Source: Ruminococcus sp. (GTDB lineage Bacteria; Bacillota; Clostridia; Oscillospirales; Ruminococcaceae). From it: a stretch of 64,000 nucleotides of DNA. The translations under genes and the position numbers were made by a program. The DNA lies in contig JAFSSS010000067.1 of NCBI GenBank assembly GCA_017450925.1, positions 1 to 64,000 on the forward strand, read 5' to 3'. Below are positions 7,458 through 17,925 of the stretch, one piece after another. The notes beneath the pieces were generated by a model that saw only the letters and a list, made by a program, of their open reading frames with translations, did not search any database and had not been told where the DNA came from. Each line of letters opens with the position of its first letter. Positions within the stretch are counted from its first letter, which is position 1.

Positions 7458-7484
7458 AAGCCGCTCGTTTTGAGCGGCTTTTTG
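7458..7484 (+). terminator. Intrinsic terminator
   Basis: AAGCCGCTC-GTTTT-GAGCGGCTT stem-loop followed by a T run, 11 nt after the stop codon. Confidence 0.9.
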
Positions 7485-7548
7485 CATAAACCGTCTCCGT
7501 CGGGAAATAATATTTAAGCCGTATTAATTTCGGAAAGGAGACAGTGCA

Positions 7549-7863
7549 GTGAAAAAGATATTCGCAGCAATACTCGGTGTAACGGCAGCGGCAGCGCTGC
7601 TTGCATCCTGCTCGGGAAACACCGAGTCGGAGAATTCCTCCCGTGAGGAGAGCAGGACAACTACCACCACAACCGCCGTATCATCCCGTGCTGAACGGGA
7701 TACGACCACCACACAGCGCGGAAAGGTAGGGTCGGAGGACGACAGCACGGACTTTATGTCACAGGCTGAAAGCAAGCTCGACGAGCTTGGCGATGACGCC
7801 GCAGACGGCATAAACGATGCTCTTTCCACCGCAGGAGACGTGGCAGACGATATCCTAAGATAA
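7549..7863 (+). CDS. Small lipoprotein with a Thr/Ser-rich linker
   Basis: A 104-aa predicted lipoprotein: signal peptide with lipobox LASC (C21), then a low-complexity Ser/Glu/Thr linker including TTTTTT and TTTT, then an acidic, probably helical tail (about 64-104). The GTG start at 7549 has GGAAAGGAG 8 nt upstream. A promoter was not clear in the 65-nt gap after the preceding terminator. No function can be given; such short lipoproteins are common surface proteins in Ruminococcus-like bacteria. Confidence 0.65.
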   Translation: MKKIFAAILGVTAAAALLASCSGNTESENSSREESRTTTTTTAVSSRAERDTTTTQRGKVGSEDDSTDFMSQAESKLDELGDDAADGINDALSTAGDVADDILR

Positions 7864-7868
7864 GAGCA

Positions 7869-7904
7869 GACCGCCCCCGCAGGCTCGGAGGCGGTCATTT
7901 TTTG
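7869..7904 (+). terminator. Intrinsic terminator
   Basis: GACCGCC (7869-7875) pairs with GGCGGTC (7890-7896), followed by ATTTTTT, 5 nt after the lipoprotein stop codon. Confidence 0.85.
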
Positions 7905-7999
7905 ACTTTGTACTTTCCAGATTTTTCATGTCGTGTTTAGAAATTAAAGCCCGACTGTTAAAACAAATTGTGCAAAACGTAAAAGTTTTTGCTTTGCCC

Positions 8000-8028
8000 T
8001 TTAAATCCTTTCGGAATAATGTTATAAT
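8000..8028 (+). promoter_or_regulatory. Probable promoter of the ATP synthase operon
   Basis: A consensus TATAAT (8023-8028) lies 47 nt upstream of the first gene. The -35 region at the 17-nt position is only weakly conserved (TTTAAA), so the exact element is uncertain. Confidence 0.45.
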
Positions 8029-8075
8029 GATTAGGAATGCAGATAATCTACCTATGTCCCGAAAGGAACAGTGCT

Positions 8076-8486
8076 ATGATCTTATCAGCCGGGCGTGAAA
8101 ATGACAGCGCAGGCCTGCTGCCTATCGTCGGCAGACTTAGCAGAGCTATGCTTATCGCAAGCGCAGTCTGCTTTCTGTTTACCCTTTTTTGGGGCTTTGA
8201 AGTCAGGAACCTCGTCGGCTTCGCTGTCGGCGGAATAAATGCCTGCCTCGGGCTGCGTTATCTCGCAGTCACAGTCAACCGCGCGGTCGATTGCGACGTG
8301 AAGCGGGCAAAAAGACTTATGCTCACCTGCTACGGCGTAAGGCTCGCAGTGCTTACCGCACTCTGCGCCGCCGGGTTTCTTACTGGATATATCAGCGTCG
8401 TCGGGATACTCGTCCCGCAGCTTTTTCCGAGGATCCTTCTGATGTTCGATCACTTCCTCGGCTTAAATCATTTCGGAAAGGAATAG
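8076..8486 (+). CDS. atpI: ATP synthase subunit I (AtpI-like)
   Basis: A 136-aa protein with four hydrophobic helices (about 24-42, 45-64, 82-102 and 105-125) in the usual AtpI position immediately before atpB. AtpI helps assemble the c-ring and may help Mg2+ or Na+ handling in some species. The frame is open from 8037, but the ATG at 8076 has GAAAGGAAC upstream and gives the normal length. The stop is 4 nt before atpB. Sequence conservation in this family is low, so the call rests on topology and position. Confidence 0.75.
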   Translation: MILSAGRENDSAGLLPIVGRLSRAMLIASAVCFLFTLFWGFEVRNLVGFAVGGINACLGLRYLAVTVNRAVDCDVKRAKRLMLTCYGVRLAVLTALCAAGFLTGYISVVGILVPQLFPRILLMFDHFLGLNHFGKE

Positions 8487-8490
8487 TTCT

Positions 8491-9228
8491 ATGGACGGTA
8501 TAGGACAGGGCCCTAAGGTCGCCTTTACACTGCCGATCTTCGGCGGTATTGAAATTACCGAAACTATAGTCATCGGCTGGCTGATAATCGCCGCCGTGCT
8601 GCTGGTGTGCCTTTTCCTCACCAGAGGACTGGCTAAGGTGCCCACAAAGAAGCGTCAGATAGTTGCCGAGATGTTCGTCGGCTTCGTCAATAATATGGTC
8701 GAGACTACAATGGGCAAAAGGTGGCGTCATTACGCCCCCTACATAGCAACTCTGCTGGTCTATGCAGTGCTGGGCGCCCTCGTGTCGCTCCTCGGCCTGA
8801 GATCCATGACAGCCGATTTCAACGTCCCCCTTACATGGGCGCTGATGACATTTATACTTATTACGTTCTATAAGATAAAGTCCGGCGGCCCCGGCGGATA
8901 TTTGAAGGGCTTCGCCTCACCCATACCCCTTATGCTCCCGCTGAACCTGCTTAGCGAGGTAGCTACCCCGGTTTCAATGGCTTTCCGTATGTTCGGAAAT
9001 GTCTCCGGCGGCGCAGTCATCACTTCCCTGATCTACTCCGCTCTTGCCGGCCTTTCCAAGCTGGCACACCTGGCCTTCGATGTGGGAGGCGTCGGGTTCA
9101 ATGTATTCCAGTTGTTCATCCCCGCAGTGCTTTCGGTCTATTTCGACCTGTTCTCGGGGTGCATACAGGCATATATCTTCGCTACGCTGACAATGGTCTA
9201 TGTCTCCGGCGCAGCGGAGGAAGAGTAA
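8491..9228 (+). CDS. atpB: F1Fo ATP synthase subunit a
   Basis: A 245-aa multi-pass membrane protein of the Fo stator. It provides the ion half-channels next to the c-ring. The essential arginine is R166 in the conserved block AFRMFGNVSGG, and the last helices contain the family pattern VFQLFIPAVLSVYFDLFSG then IQAYIFATLTMVY. Length and topology are normal. It lies 4 nt after atpI and 33 nt before atpE. Confidence 0.95.
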   Translation: MDGIGQGPKVAFTLPIFGGIEITETIVIGWLIIAAVLLVCLFLTRGLAKVPTKKRQIVAEMFVGFVNNMVETTMGKRWRHYAPYIATLLVYAVLGALVSLLGLRSMTADFNVPLTWALMTFILITFYKIKSGGPGGYLKGFASPIPLMLPLNLLSEVATPVSMAFRMFGNVSGGAVITSLIYSALAGLSKLAHLAFDVGGVGFNVFQLFIPAVLSVYFDLFSGCIQAYIFATLTMVYVSGAAEEE

Positions 9229-9258
9229 TTGACAAGACTTTGATTTTTGGAGGAATAA

Positions 9259-9522
<264 letters not shown>

Positions 9523-9557
9523 TGTCCGAATGTGTCGCGGACAGGAGGGAATAAGTA

Positions 9558-10067
9558 ATGGTATATGCTAAGGTTACAGAGTTTCTGACTATCGATCCTG
9601 CTACGATCGTGCTGACTCTGTGCAATACGCTGATACTCTTTCTTGTTCTGAAGCATTTTCTTTTCGATAAGGTAAATAAGGTCATCGACGACCGTCAGAA
9701 TGAAATAGCCGAAAGCTATAAAAATGCTGACGAGGCTCAGAAAAAAGCCGAAAACCTCGCCGCCGAATATGACGAGAAGATCGGCAGAGCCAAGGAGGAG
9801 GGTGCGGAGATCGTCCGTGCCGCCACCGTAAAGGCCCAGTCCCGCTCCGACGAGATCATCGCCGAGGCAAGGGCAGAGGCTAAGGGCATCGTCGATAACG
9901 CCAATGACGAGATCGAGCGCGAAAAGAAGATCATGGTCAATCAGATCAAGGACGAGATCGCAGAGCTGGCTGTTTCAGCCGCATCTGCCGTAGCGGAAAA
10001 GGAGATCAGCCTCGAGGATAACGAGAGACTGATCGAGAACTTCATCGACCGTGTAGGTGAACAGTAA
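9558..10067 (+). CDS. atpF: F1Fo ATP synthase subunit b
   Basis: A 169-aa peripheral stalk subunit: one N-terminal transmembrane helix (about 15-36) and a long charged coiled coil rich in Ala, Glu, Lys and Arg (about 45-150). It links Fo to F1 through delta. The GGAGGG site precedes the ATG by 8 nt. The stop overlaps the atpH start by one base (TAATG), giving translational coupling. Confidence 0.93.
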   Translation: MVYAKVTEFLTIDPATIVLTLCNTLILFLVLKHFLFDKVNKVIDDRQNEIAESYKNADEAQKKAENLAAEYDEKIGRAKEEGAEIVRAATVKAQSRSDEIIAEARAEAKGIVDNANDEIEREKKIMVNQIKDEIAELAVSAASAVAEKEISLEDNERLIENFIDRVGEQ

Positions 10068-10609
10068 TGGCTGACAGCTTGAAGAATATTTATGCACAGG
10101 CCGTGTTTGAGCTGTGCTGCGAGCAGGGGACTGTCAAGGAGGCCGCCGAGGAAATGGAGACGGTGGGTGCGGTCTTTGCCGTGAATGAAGAGTTTGTCAA
10201 GGTGTTGAGATCTCCGCTGGTGACGTCTGACGAAAAGAAACAGCTCCTTGAAAGCGTTTTCGGCGGAAGGGTCAGCACTACGGTCTTCGATTTTCTCTGC
10301 CTTGTCACCGATAAGGACAGAGCCGGCTTCATCCCGCAGATATGTGAGGAGTTCAAGGCGCTGTATTATAAACAGCAGGGAATACTTGAGGTCAGCGTCG
10401 TTACGGCTATGCCCATAAGCGACAGATTGGCTGAAAGGCTGAAGGCTAAGCTTGAAGCAGTGCTTGACAAGCAGGTCATCATGAAACAGTCGGTGGATAA
10501 GAGCCTTATCGGCGGCATCATCGTAAAGTACGAGGGCGCCGAGCTGGATTCCAGCGTAAAGGGCAGGCTCGACCGCCTCAAGGCACAGATCGACGGGATA
10601 ATCGCTTAA
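10067..10609 (+). CDS. atpH: F1Fo ATP synthase subunit delta
   Basis: A 180-aa protein of the OSCP/delta family, joining the b stalk to the top of the alpha3beta3 head. The N-terminal helical bundle (residues 1-105) and the C-terminal conserved block (QSVDKSLIGGIIVKYEG, about 141-157) are both present. It starts within the stop codon of atpF and ends 26 nt before atpA. Confidence 0.93.
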   Translation: MADSLKNIYAQAVFELCCEQGTVKEAAEEMETVGAVFAVNEEFVKVLRSPLVTSDEKKQLLESVFGGRVSTTVFDFLCLVTDKDRAGFIPQICEEFKALYYKQQGILEVSVVTAMPISDRLAERLKAKLEAVLDKQVIMKQSVDKSLIGGIIVKYEGAELDSSVKGRLDRLKAQIDGIIA

Positions 10610-10635
10610 TTGAAACGAAAGGATAGGACTGTATT

Positions 10636-12150
10636 ATGAAGTTACGTCCTGATGAAATAACAGGCATAATCAAACAGCAGATCAGAGACTACCGCTCGAA
10701 GGTGGAGCTTACCGATACCGGTACGGTGGTCACGGTCGGCGACGGCATCGCCAGAGTACACGGCCTTGAAAGGTGTATGTCCGGCGAGCTTATAGAATTT
10801 GAGAACAAGACCATGGGCATGGCTCTCAACCTTGAACAGGATTTCGTCGGCGCAGTTCTGCTGGGCTCTGACGAGGGTATCAAGGAGGGCAGTGCCGTTA
10901 AGAGAACAGGCAGGATAGTCTCTGTCCCTGTCGGCGAGGCGCTTATGGGCAGGGTTGTAAATGCCCTCGGCCAGCCTATCGACGGCAAGGGCGCCGTACT
11001 TACCGAGGAAACAAGACCTATCGAAAGCCCCGCCTACGGCATCATTACAAGACAGTCGGTAAACCGCCCCCTCCAAACGGGCATCAAGGCTATCGACTCC
11101 ATGATCCCTATCGGCAGAGGACAGCGTGAGCTTATCATCGGCGACCGCCAGACAGGCAAGACCGCTATCGCCCTCGATACGATCATCAATCAGAAGGGCA
11201 AGAACGTTATCTGTATCTATGTGGCTATCGGTCAGAAGAGATCGACGGTCGCCAATGTGGTGGATACCCTTGAAAAAGCGGGCGCTATGGAGTATTCTAT
11301 CGTGGTTTCCGCTACCGCCTCCGAAATGGCGCCTCTGCAGTATATCGCCCCCTATTCCGGCGTGGCAATGGCAGAGTATTTCATGCTGCAGGGCAAGGAT
11401 GTGCTGTGCGTCTATGACGACCTTTCCAAGCACGCCGTGGCCTACAGAACTATGTCCCTCCTGCTGAAAAGACCTACCGGCCGTGAGGCCTATCCCGGAG
11501 ACGTTTTCTATCTCCATTCGAGACTGCTGGAGCGTGCCTGCAACCTCAACAAGGATTACGGCGGCGGTTCGATCACCGCTCTGCCTATCATCGAAACACA
11601 GGCGGGCGACGTTTCTGCATACATACCCACTAACGTTATTTCCATTACCGACGGTCAGATCTTCCTTGAGAGCGAGCTTTTCTTCTCCGGCGTAAGACCC
11701 GCCGTAAACCCCGGCATCTCCGTATCCCGTGTGGGCGGCTCTGCACAGATCAAGGCTATGAAAAAGGTCTCCGGCTCGCTGAAGCTGCTTTATTCGCAGT
11801 ACCGCGAGCTTCAGGCGTTCTCACAGTTCGGTTCCGATCTTGATAAGGATACCAAGGACAGACTTGCCCAGGGCGAGCGCATCGTTGAGGTGCTGAAGCA
11901 GAACAGAAATTCGCCTCTGCCCGTAGAGCATCAAGTTATCATCATCTATGCCGTGGTCAATAACTACCTTAAGAGGATAGCCGTTAGCGATGTCAAGGAG
12001 TTCGAGCGTGAGCTTTTTGAGTACGTTGACTCCGCACATCCCGATGTCAGCGGTAATATCCGCACCACCGGCGAGCTTTCCAAGGAGACCGAGGCGGAGC
12101 TGAAGGACGCTCTGAATGAATTTGTCGAGAAGTATCTTGCAGCAAAATAA
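10636..12150 (+). CDS. atpA: F1 ATP synthase subunit alpha
   Basis: A 504-aa regulatory nucleotide-binding subunit of F1. The Walker A sequence is GDRQTGKT at residues 169-176. Further alpha signatures are [12 protein letters not shown] near 35 and the [20 protein letters not shown] block near 355. Length matches the family. GAAAGGA lies upstream of the ATG at 10636, and atpG begins 15 nt after the stop. Confidence 0.97.
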   Translation: MKLRPDEITGIIKQQIRDYRSKVELTDTGTVVTVGDGIARVHGLERCMSGELIEFENKTMGMALNLEQDFVGAVLLGSDEGIKEGSAVKRTGRIVSVPVGEALMGRVVNALGQPIDGKGAVLTEETRPIESPAYGIITRQSVNRPLQTGIKAIDSMIPIGRGQRELIIGDRQTGKTAIALDTIINQKGKNVICIYVAIGQKRSTVANVVDTLEKAGAMEYSIVVSATASEMAPLQYIAPYSGVAMAEYFMLQGKDVLCVYDDLSKHAVAYRTMSLLLKRPTGREAYPGDVFYLHSRLLERACNLNKDYGGGSITALPIIETQAGDVSAYIPTNVISITDGQIFLESELFFSGVRPAVNPGISVSRVGGSAQIKAMKKVSGSLKLLYSQYRELQAFSQFGSDLDKDTKDRLAQGERIVEVLKQNRNSPLPVEHQVIIIYAVVNNYLKRIAVSDVKEFERELFEYVDSAHPDVSGNIRTTGELSKETEAELKDALNEFVEKYLAAK

Positions 12151-12165
12151 GAGGGTGCAGCTAAT

Positions 12166-13032
12166 ATGGCAACTGCAAATATGAAAGACGTAAAGCGGCG
12201 TATCAAAAGCGTTGAAAGCACTATGCAGATCACCAAGGCTATGCAGCTGGTGGCCTCAAGCAAGCTTCGCCGCGCCAAGGAAAGAGCGCTGGCAGCACAG
12301 CCTTTCTTCGCGGCTCTGTATGATACCATGAGCGATATCTCCAACGACCCCGCTTTTAAGTCTGTATATACAAAGAAAAAGGTGCTGAGATCCACGCTGT
12401 TCGTTGTCATCGCCGGCGACAGAGGTCTGGCAGGCGGCTTCAATTCCAACGTTCTGAAGCTCGCCGCCCAGAAAATGGACGCTCTCCTTGAAAAGAAGGA
12501 GACCGTCGCTGTCATCGCCGTCGGCAGAAAGGCCGTGGAGTTCTGCGAAAAAAGAGGCTACGAGGTCGTGGGCAGGTTCCCGCAGGTGGCCGAAAGCCTT
12601 AATATCGTCGATGCCGAGGATATCTCCGAGCTGATAATCGAAAAGTTCCGCTGCGGCTATTACGATCAAGTGGATATGGTCTATACTACCTTCGTTTCCG
12701 CATTGACGCAGGAGCCGGTGGCGACCTCGGTGCTGCCCGTTACGGATATCTCAACAGGCGTAAGGTCAAAGTCGCTTATCGAGTATGACCCCTCTCCCGA
12801 GGAGGTCTTTGACGGACTTGTACCCCAGTATCTTACAGGGCTTATCTATGCCGCTGTCGTGGATTCCTTTGCCTCCGAACAGGCTGCGAGACGCACCGCT
12901 ATGGAGTCCGCCAGCGATAACGCCGAGGAAATGATAAATAACCTGTCGCTGCTTTATAACCGGGCAAGACAGGCAATGATAACTCAGGAGCTTACCGAGA
13001 TAAGCTCCGCCAGCCTCAATGACAGTGAATAA
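12166..13032 (+). CDS. atpG: F1 ATP synthase subunit gamma
   Basis: A 288-aa central rotor shaft subunit. Both termini are the expected coiled-coil helices: MKDVKRRIKSVESTMQITKA at the start and the block EMINNLSLLYNRARQAMITQ near the end. The Rossmann-like middle contains AGDRGLAGGFNSN. The last 14 nt overlap the start of a possible small ORF that fills the gap to atpD. Confidence 0.96.
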   Translation: MATANMKDVKRRIKSVESTMQITKAMQLVASSKLRRAKERALAAQPFFAALYDTMSDISNDPAFKSVYTKKKVLRSTLFVVIAGDRGLAGGFNSNVLKLAAQKMDALLEKKETVAVIAVGRKAVEFCEKRGYEVVGRFPQVAESLNIVDAEDISELIIEKFRCGYYDQVDMVYTTFVSALTQEPVATSVLPVTDISTGVRSKSLIEYDPSPEEVFDGLVPQYLTGLIYAAVVDSFASEQAARRTAMESASDNAEEMINNLSLLYNRARQAMITQELTEISSASLNDSE

Positions 13033-13201
13033 TAGACCCGCCGGACGGAAAGCGCTTGCGAAACGGATCCTTTGCATATTGCTTTTTGTCGGGTATTACG
13101 ATCTTGTGGAACTGATATTTGAAAGGATCCTGTTCCGTCTGTTTCTGAAAAAACGGAGCAGTTATTCATCACGAACTACAGAAAGGCGTGAAGATAAATA
13201 A
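13019..13201 (+). CDS. Possible small ORF between atpG and atpD
   Basis: A 60-codon frame begins inside the end of atpG and stops at the base before the atpD ATG. The product would have basic ends (RPAGRKALAKR, FLKKRSS) around a hydrophobic stretch of about 20 residues. No good Shine-Dalgarno precedes its ATG, and the atpD ribosome-binding site (AAAGGCGTGAAG) lies in its last codons. The atpG-atpD gap (169 nt) is longer than the other gaps in the operon. It could encode a small membrane peptide coupled to atpG translation or be chance. Confidence 0.25.
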   Translation: MTVNNRPAGRKALAKRILCILLFVGYYDLVELIFERILFRLFLKKRSSYSSRTTERREDK

Positions 13202-14605
<1,404 letters not shown>

Positions 14606-14624
14606 TCCCGTTTAAGGAGTTTGT

Positions 14625-15032
14625 ATGAATACATTCAAGCTGAAGATCATAACCCCCGAAAAGGTGTTCTACGAGGGCGAGGCCGTGCAGATCATCGCCA
14701 AGACCGCCGCCGGAAATGTGGGCATACTTGCGGGGCATACACCATACGTCGCCAATGTGGTGCCGTCACCGCTGAAGATCTCGGAAAACGGTACGGATTT
14801 CCGCATCGCTGCAGTGTCCTCGGGCGTAGTGAAATACGAGAACGGCCTTGCCACCGTGGTGACCACCGCCGTTGAATGGGCAGAGGATATCGACGTCGCC
14901 CGCGCCCAGCGCTCTAAGGAAAGAGCGGAAAAGGAGCTTGCCGCCGAACAGGGCGACAAGGAGTTCCGTCACGCCGAGCAGCGTCTGAAACGTGCCTTGA
15001 ACCGTCTTACGGTCTCGGGCGGAAAACAGTAA
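14625..15032 (+). CDS. atpC: F1 ATP synthase subunit epsilon
   Basis: A 135-aa subunit: an N-terminal beta-sandwich (residues 1-85, with IITPEKVFYEGEA and VGILAGHTPYVANV) and a C-terminal helical hairpin rich in Arg, Ala and Glu (about 90-130) that can inhibit ATP hydrolysis. AAGGAG precedes the ATG at 14625. It is the last gene of the operon and a terminator follows. Confidence 0.95.
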   Translation: MNTFKLKIITPEKVFYEGEAVQIIAKTAAGNVGILAGHTPYVANVVPSPLKISENGTDFRIAAVSSGVVKYENGLATVVTTAVEWAEDIDVARAQRSKERAEKELAAEQGDKEFRHAEQRLKRALNRLTVSGGKQ

Positions 15033-15038
15033 TACGGT

Positions 15039-15081
15039 GCCAAGCCGCCACAGATATGCTGACGGCTTGGCTTTGTTTATT
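15039..15081 (+). terminator. Terminator of the atp operon
   Basis: GCCAAGCCG (15039-15047) pairs perfectly with CGGCTTGGC (15063-15071), followed by TTTGTTTATTT. Confidence 0.8.
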
Positions 15082-15125
15082 TATATACCCAAATTTAGGA
15101 AATTCATATCGTAAGGAGTAATCAA

Positions 15126-16913
15126 ATGGACGTGTTCTGGGGCGTTGTACAGGTCGCAGGTGGACTGGCATTCTTCCTGTTCGGCATGAATATTCTAAGC
15201 ACGGGTCTTGAAAAAGCCTCCGGCGGACTAATGGAAAGAGTCCTTGCCAAAATGTCGGGCAATATATTCGTAAGCGTTCTGTTCGGCGCATTGGTGACTG
15301 CCGCCGTTCAGTCCTCCACCGCTACCACGGTCATTGTCGTGGGTCTCTGCAACGCGGGACTGTTAAAGCTCCGGGGCGCTGTAGGGATCATCATGGGCGC
15401 AAATATCGGCACTACCATAACCGCACAGATACTCCGCCTGGCAAAGATAGATACCGCCTCTAACAGCAATTTCTTCATCTCACTGCTGACGCCGATCAAC
15501 TTTTCGGCTCTGCTGGCACTGGCCGGCATTCTTATCATCATGACCGCCAAGAAGAATAAGCAGAAATATAAGGGCGAGATACTGCTGGGCATCGCTATCC
15601 TCTTTACAGGCATGATAAATATGCAGACCGCCGTTGCTCCTCTTGCCGACTGGGACGGCTTCAAGAAGATATTCAACGCCCTTGAAAACCCGATCCTCGG
15701 CGTTATCACCGGTGCGATCGTAACGGTGCTGACTCAAAGCTCTGCTGCCACTGTCGGTATCCTGCAGGCTATCTCCGGCGCCGGTACAGGCGCTATCACC
15801 TTTGCCTCTGCCTTCCCGATAATCATGGGGACCAATATCGGCACCTGCTCAACTCCGTTGGTGTCCAGCATAAATTCCTCAAAGAACGCCAAGCGGGCGG
15901 CTATGCTCCACTTCTATTTCAACCTGCTCGGAACGGTGATCTTTCTTATTGCGATATATATCATCCAGTACACCGTGGGCTGGCCCTTCTGGAGCAAGGA
16001 GTTCACCACCGGCGATATCGCCAACTTCCACACTATCTTCAACGTGGTGGTAACGCTGATATTCATCCCCTTTGCGGGATTGCTTGAAAAACTGGTATGC
16101 TTCACCGTCCGGGATAAGCCCGGTGACGAGGAGGATAAGCTCACCAAGGAGGATCTGCTGGACGAGCGCTTCCTGCTCCAGCCTAATGTGGCGCTTGCAC
16201 AGGCCACCGAGGGCGTTGTGCAAATGGGCATCTACGCCCAAAAGAATTTCGCCGCCGTCAGAACGCTCTATGATAAGTTCGACCTTAAAGAGGTCGAGAA
16301 GATCAACGAGCGTGAGCAGTCTATCGACCGCCTTGAGGATCGCATCGGACAGTATCTTATCAAGCTTACCGACCAAAGCCTCAACGAGCATGAAAACCGC
16401 ATGACCACCACGCTCCTACACCTTATCTCCGAGTTCGAGCGTATCGGCGACTATACCGTAAACATTATGGAAACAGCACAGAACCTCTACGAAAACGAGG
16501 ATCATTTCAGCGACCGCGCTATGCAGGAGCTTAATATCCTCTGTGACGCTGTTGCGGAGATAATCCGCCTTGCGATAGAATCTGCCCGCACGCTGGATAT
16601 GAAGGTGCTTACCTCTGTCGAGCCTCTTGAAGAGGTGGTTGACAGAATAGTCGAGGAGCTTAAATCCGTCCATATCGAGCGCTCCAAATCCGGCATATGC
16701 AGTATCGAGACCGGCGTGCATTTTCTCGATATCCTCACCAACGTGGAGCGTATCTCCGACCACTGCTCCAATATCGCCGTCTATCTGATCGCAGAGACAG
16801 ATAACTACGACAATCTGAAAAAGCATGAATACCTCGACCGCCTACATAAGAACGGCCCGGCGGAATATACCCGTCAGATCGAGGAGTATTCCAAGCGCTT
16901 TTCACTGGTGTGA
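15126..16913 (+). CDS. Na+/phosphate symporter with PhoU domain (NptA/YjbB family)
   Basis: A 595-aa protein. Residues 1-310 hold the two inverted Na/Pi-cotransporter repeats, each with the QSS signature (AVQSSTATT near 62 and LTQSSAATVG near 205). Residues about 340-560 form a PhoU-type helical domain with repeated ISEFERIGDY and TNVERISDHCSN motifs that bind metal. It is predicted to move phosphate with Na+ across the membrane. Its place after a possibly Na+-coupled ATP synthase is suggestive, but a terminator separates them. GTAAGGAG lies 7 nt before the ATG. Confidence 0.9.
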   Translation: MDVFWGVVQVAGGLAFFLFGMNILSTGLEKASGGLMERVLAKMSGNIFVSVLFGALVTAAVQSSTATTVIVVGLCNAGLLKLRGAVGIIMGANIGTTITAQILRLAKIDTASNSNFFISLLTPINFSALLALAGILIIMTAKKNKQKYKGEILLGIAILFTGMINMQTAVAPLADWDGFKKIFNALENPILGVITGAIVTVLTQSSAATVGILQAISGAGTGAITFASAFPIIMGTNIGTCSTPLVSSINSSKNAKRAAMLHFYFNLLGTVIFLIAIYIIQYTVGWPFWSKEFTTGDIANFHTIFNVVVTLIFIPFAGLLEKLVCFTVRDKPGDEEDKLTKEDLLDERFLLQPNVALAQATEGVVQMGIYAQKNFAAVRTLYDKFDLKEVEKINEREQSIDRLEDRIGQYLIKLTDQSLNEHENRMTTTLLHLISEFERIGDYTVNIMETAQNLYENEDHFSDRAMQELNILCDAVAEIIRLAIESARTLDMKVLTSVEPLEEVVDRIVEELKSVHIERSKSGICSIETGVHFLDILTNVERISDHCSNIAVYLIAETDNYDNLKKHEYLDRLHKNGPAEYTRQIEEYSKRFSLV

Positions 16914-16924
16914 TAGACCCCGTT

Positions 16925-16950
16925 CTCCGGACATATAAATAGTCCGGGGG
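16925..16950 (+). promoter_or_regulatory. Hairpin covering the Shine-Dalgarno of the M50 protease gene
   Basis: CTCCGGAC (16925-16932) pairs with GTCCGGGG (16942-16949) around a 9-nt AT-rich loop. The 3' arm contains the GGGGG that serves as ribosome-binding site for the ATG at 16958, so the fold would hide it. There is no T tract, so it is not a terminator. Confidence 0.4.
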
Positions 16951-16957
16951 AATGTTT

Positions 16958-17512
16958 ATGCTGGAACTATCCGCGCGGGGTCTCCGTATCCGGCTGACCT
17001 TCGGCTTTTTCGCCGTCATCGGACTGACGGCATCCTTGAGCGGTGCAGTGCAGAGCAGACTGCTGACCGTCCTGCTCTGCTCCGTAATGCACGAGGCAGG
17101 GCATATTACAGCTATGCTGGCCTTTGGCATCCCGCCGGAGACCGTGACCTTCTGCGCCGGCGGGATAGCCCTCCCCGCAAGGGAGCTGGACTGCCCCCGC
17201 CGCAAGGCCTGCATCATACTTGCTGCCGGCCCCGCTGTCAACCTTGCTTCGGCAGCAGTCAGCCTCCTTGCCGGACAGACCGGCTCCTTCGCCGCCGCAT
17301 CGCTGGCACTGGGGCTTTTCAATCTTATGCCATTCCGCTCCTTCGACGGCGGACGCATCTATGCCTGCCTCCGTGGAAGAGAGCCCTCGCGGCCGGTGCA
17401 GACAGCAGCACTTCTCCCCTTGGTGCTTTTCGCAGCCTACGCAGTCATACAGGGCAGCATTCCGCTGTCTCTTATTTTAGCATCCCTGTTCGTTCTGACG
17501 GACATCAAATAA
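16958..17512 (+). CDS. Site-2 protease family (M50, SpoIVFB-like) membrane metalloprotease
   Basis: A 184-aa intramembrane zinc protease. The zinc motif HEAGH is at residues 45-49 (E46 catalytic) and the third ligand is in NLMPFRSFDGGR (D130), the usual NPDG-like helix. About five hydrophobic segments. An ATG at 16952 is also in frame but touches the GGGGGA site; the ATG at 16958 has the correct 7-nt spacing. SpoIVFB itself cleaves pro-sigma-K, but no cystathionine-beta-synthase domain or SpoIVFA gene is seen here, so the substrate is unknown. Confidence 0.8.
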   Translation: MLELSARGLRIRLTFGFFAVIGLTASLSGAVQSRLLTVLLCSVMHEAGHITAMLAFGIPPETVTFCAGGIALPARELDCPRRKACIILAAGPAVNLASAAVSLLAGQTGSFAAASLALGLFNLMPFRSFDGGRIYACLRGREPSRPVQTAALLPLVLFAAYAVIQGSIPLSLILASLFVLTDIK

Positions 17513-17527
17513 ACAGGAGGTATCATT

Positions 17528-17896
17528 ATGAATATTACAGGAACATGGAAGGTCACCGAGGTCTGCGTTTTTGGCGAGGACTTCTCGCAGAGCTGGCGCA
17601 CAGCCGAAAGCGTTGCTTCCGACGAGAGCGTTCACCCTATGCAAAGGGCCTTTGCACAGTCCGCCTATCGGTTTGAAGAGGACGGCACGCTTCTTTCACT
17701 GATGCCGAAGGAGCTGGCAGCCGGTATGGGAGAGCCCTATGACGATGATTATGTCATCGCCAAAAGGACAAAGTGGAAAGAGGAAAACGGCAAGCTTTTT
17801 ATCGCCGCCGAAGCTAACGGCAGCGACGATTGGCAGGAGGCCGTTCCCACCGGGACAGGCTATGAAGTGTTCGGCTATCAGCGCATTGCAAGATAA
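17528..17896 (+). CDS. Lipocalin-like small protein of unknown function
   Basis: A 122-aa soluble protein without a signal peptide. The opening NITGTWKVTEV and alternating strands (YRFEEDGTLLSLM, WKEENGKLFIAAE, YEVFGYQRI) resemble short lipocalin-like beta-barrel proteins, but residue-level support is weak. CAGGAGG precedes the ATG by 8 nt. It is between the M50 protease and the radical-SAM pair, probably co-transcribed. Confidence 0.6.
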   Translation: MNITGTWKVTEVCVFGEDFSQSWRTAESVASDESVHPMQRAFAQSAYRFEEDGTLLSLMPKELAAGMGEPYDDDYVIAKRTKWKEENGKLFIAAEANGSDDWQEAVPTGTGYEVFGYQRIAR

Positions 17897-17925
17897 GCCT
17901 ATTATACAGATCGGGACGTGAAAAA

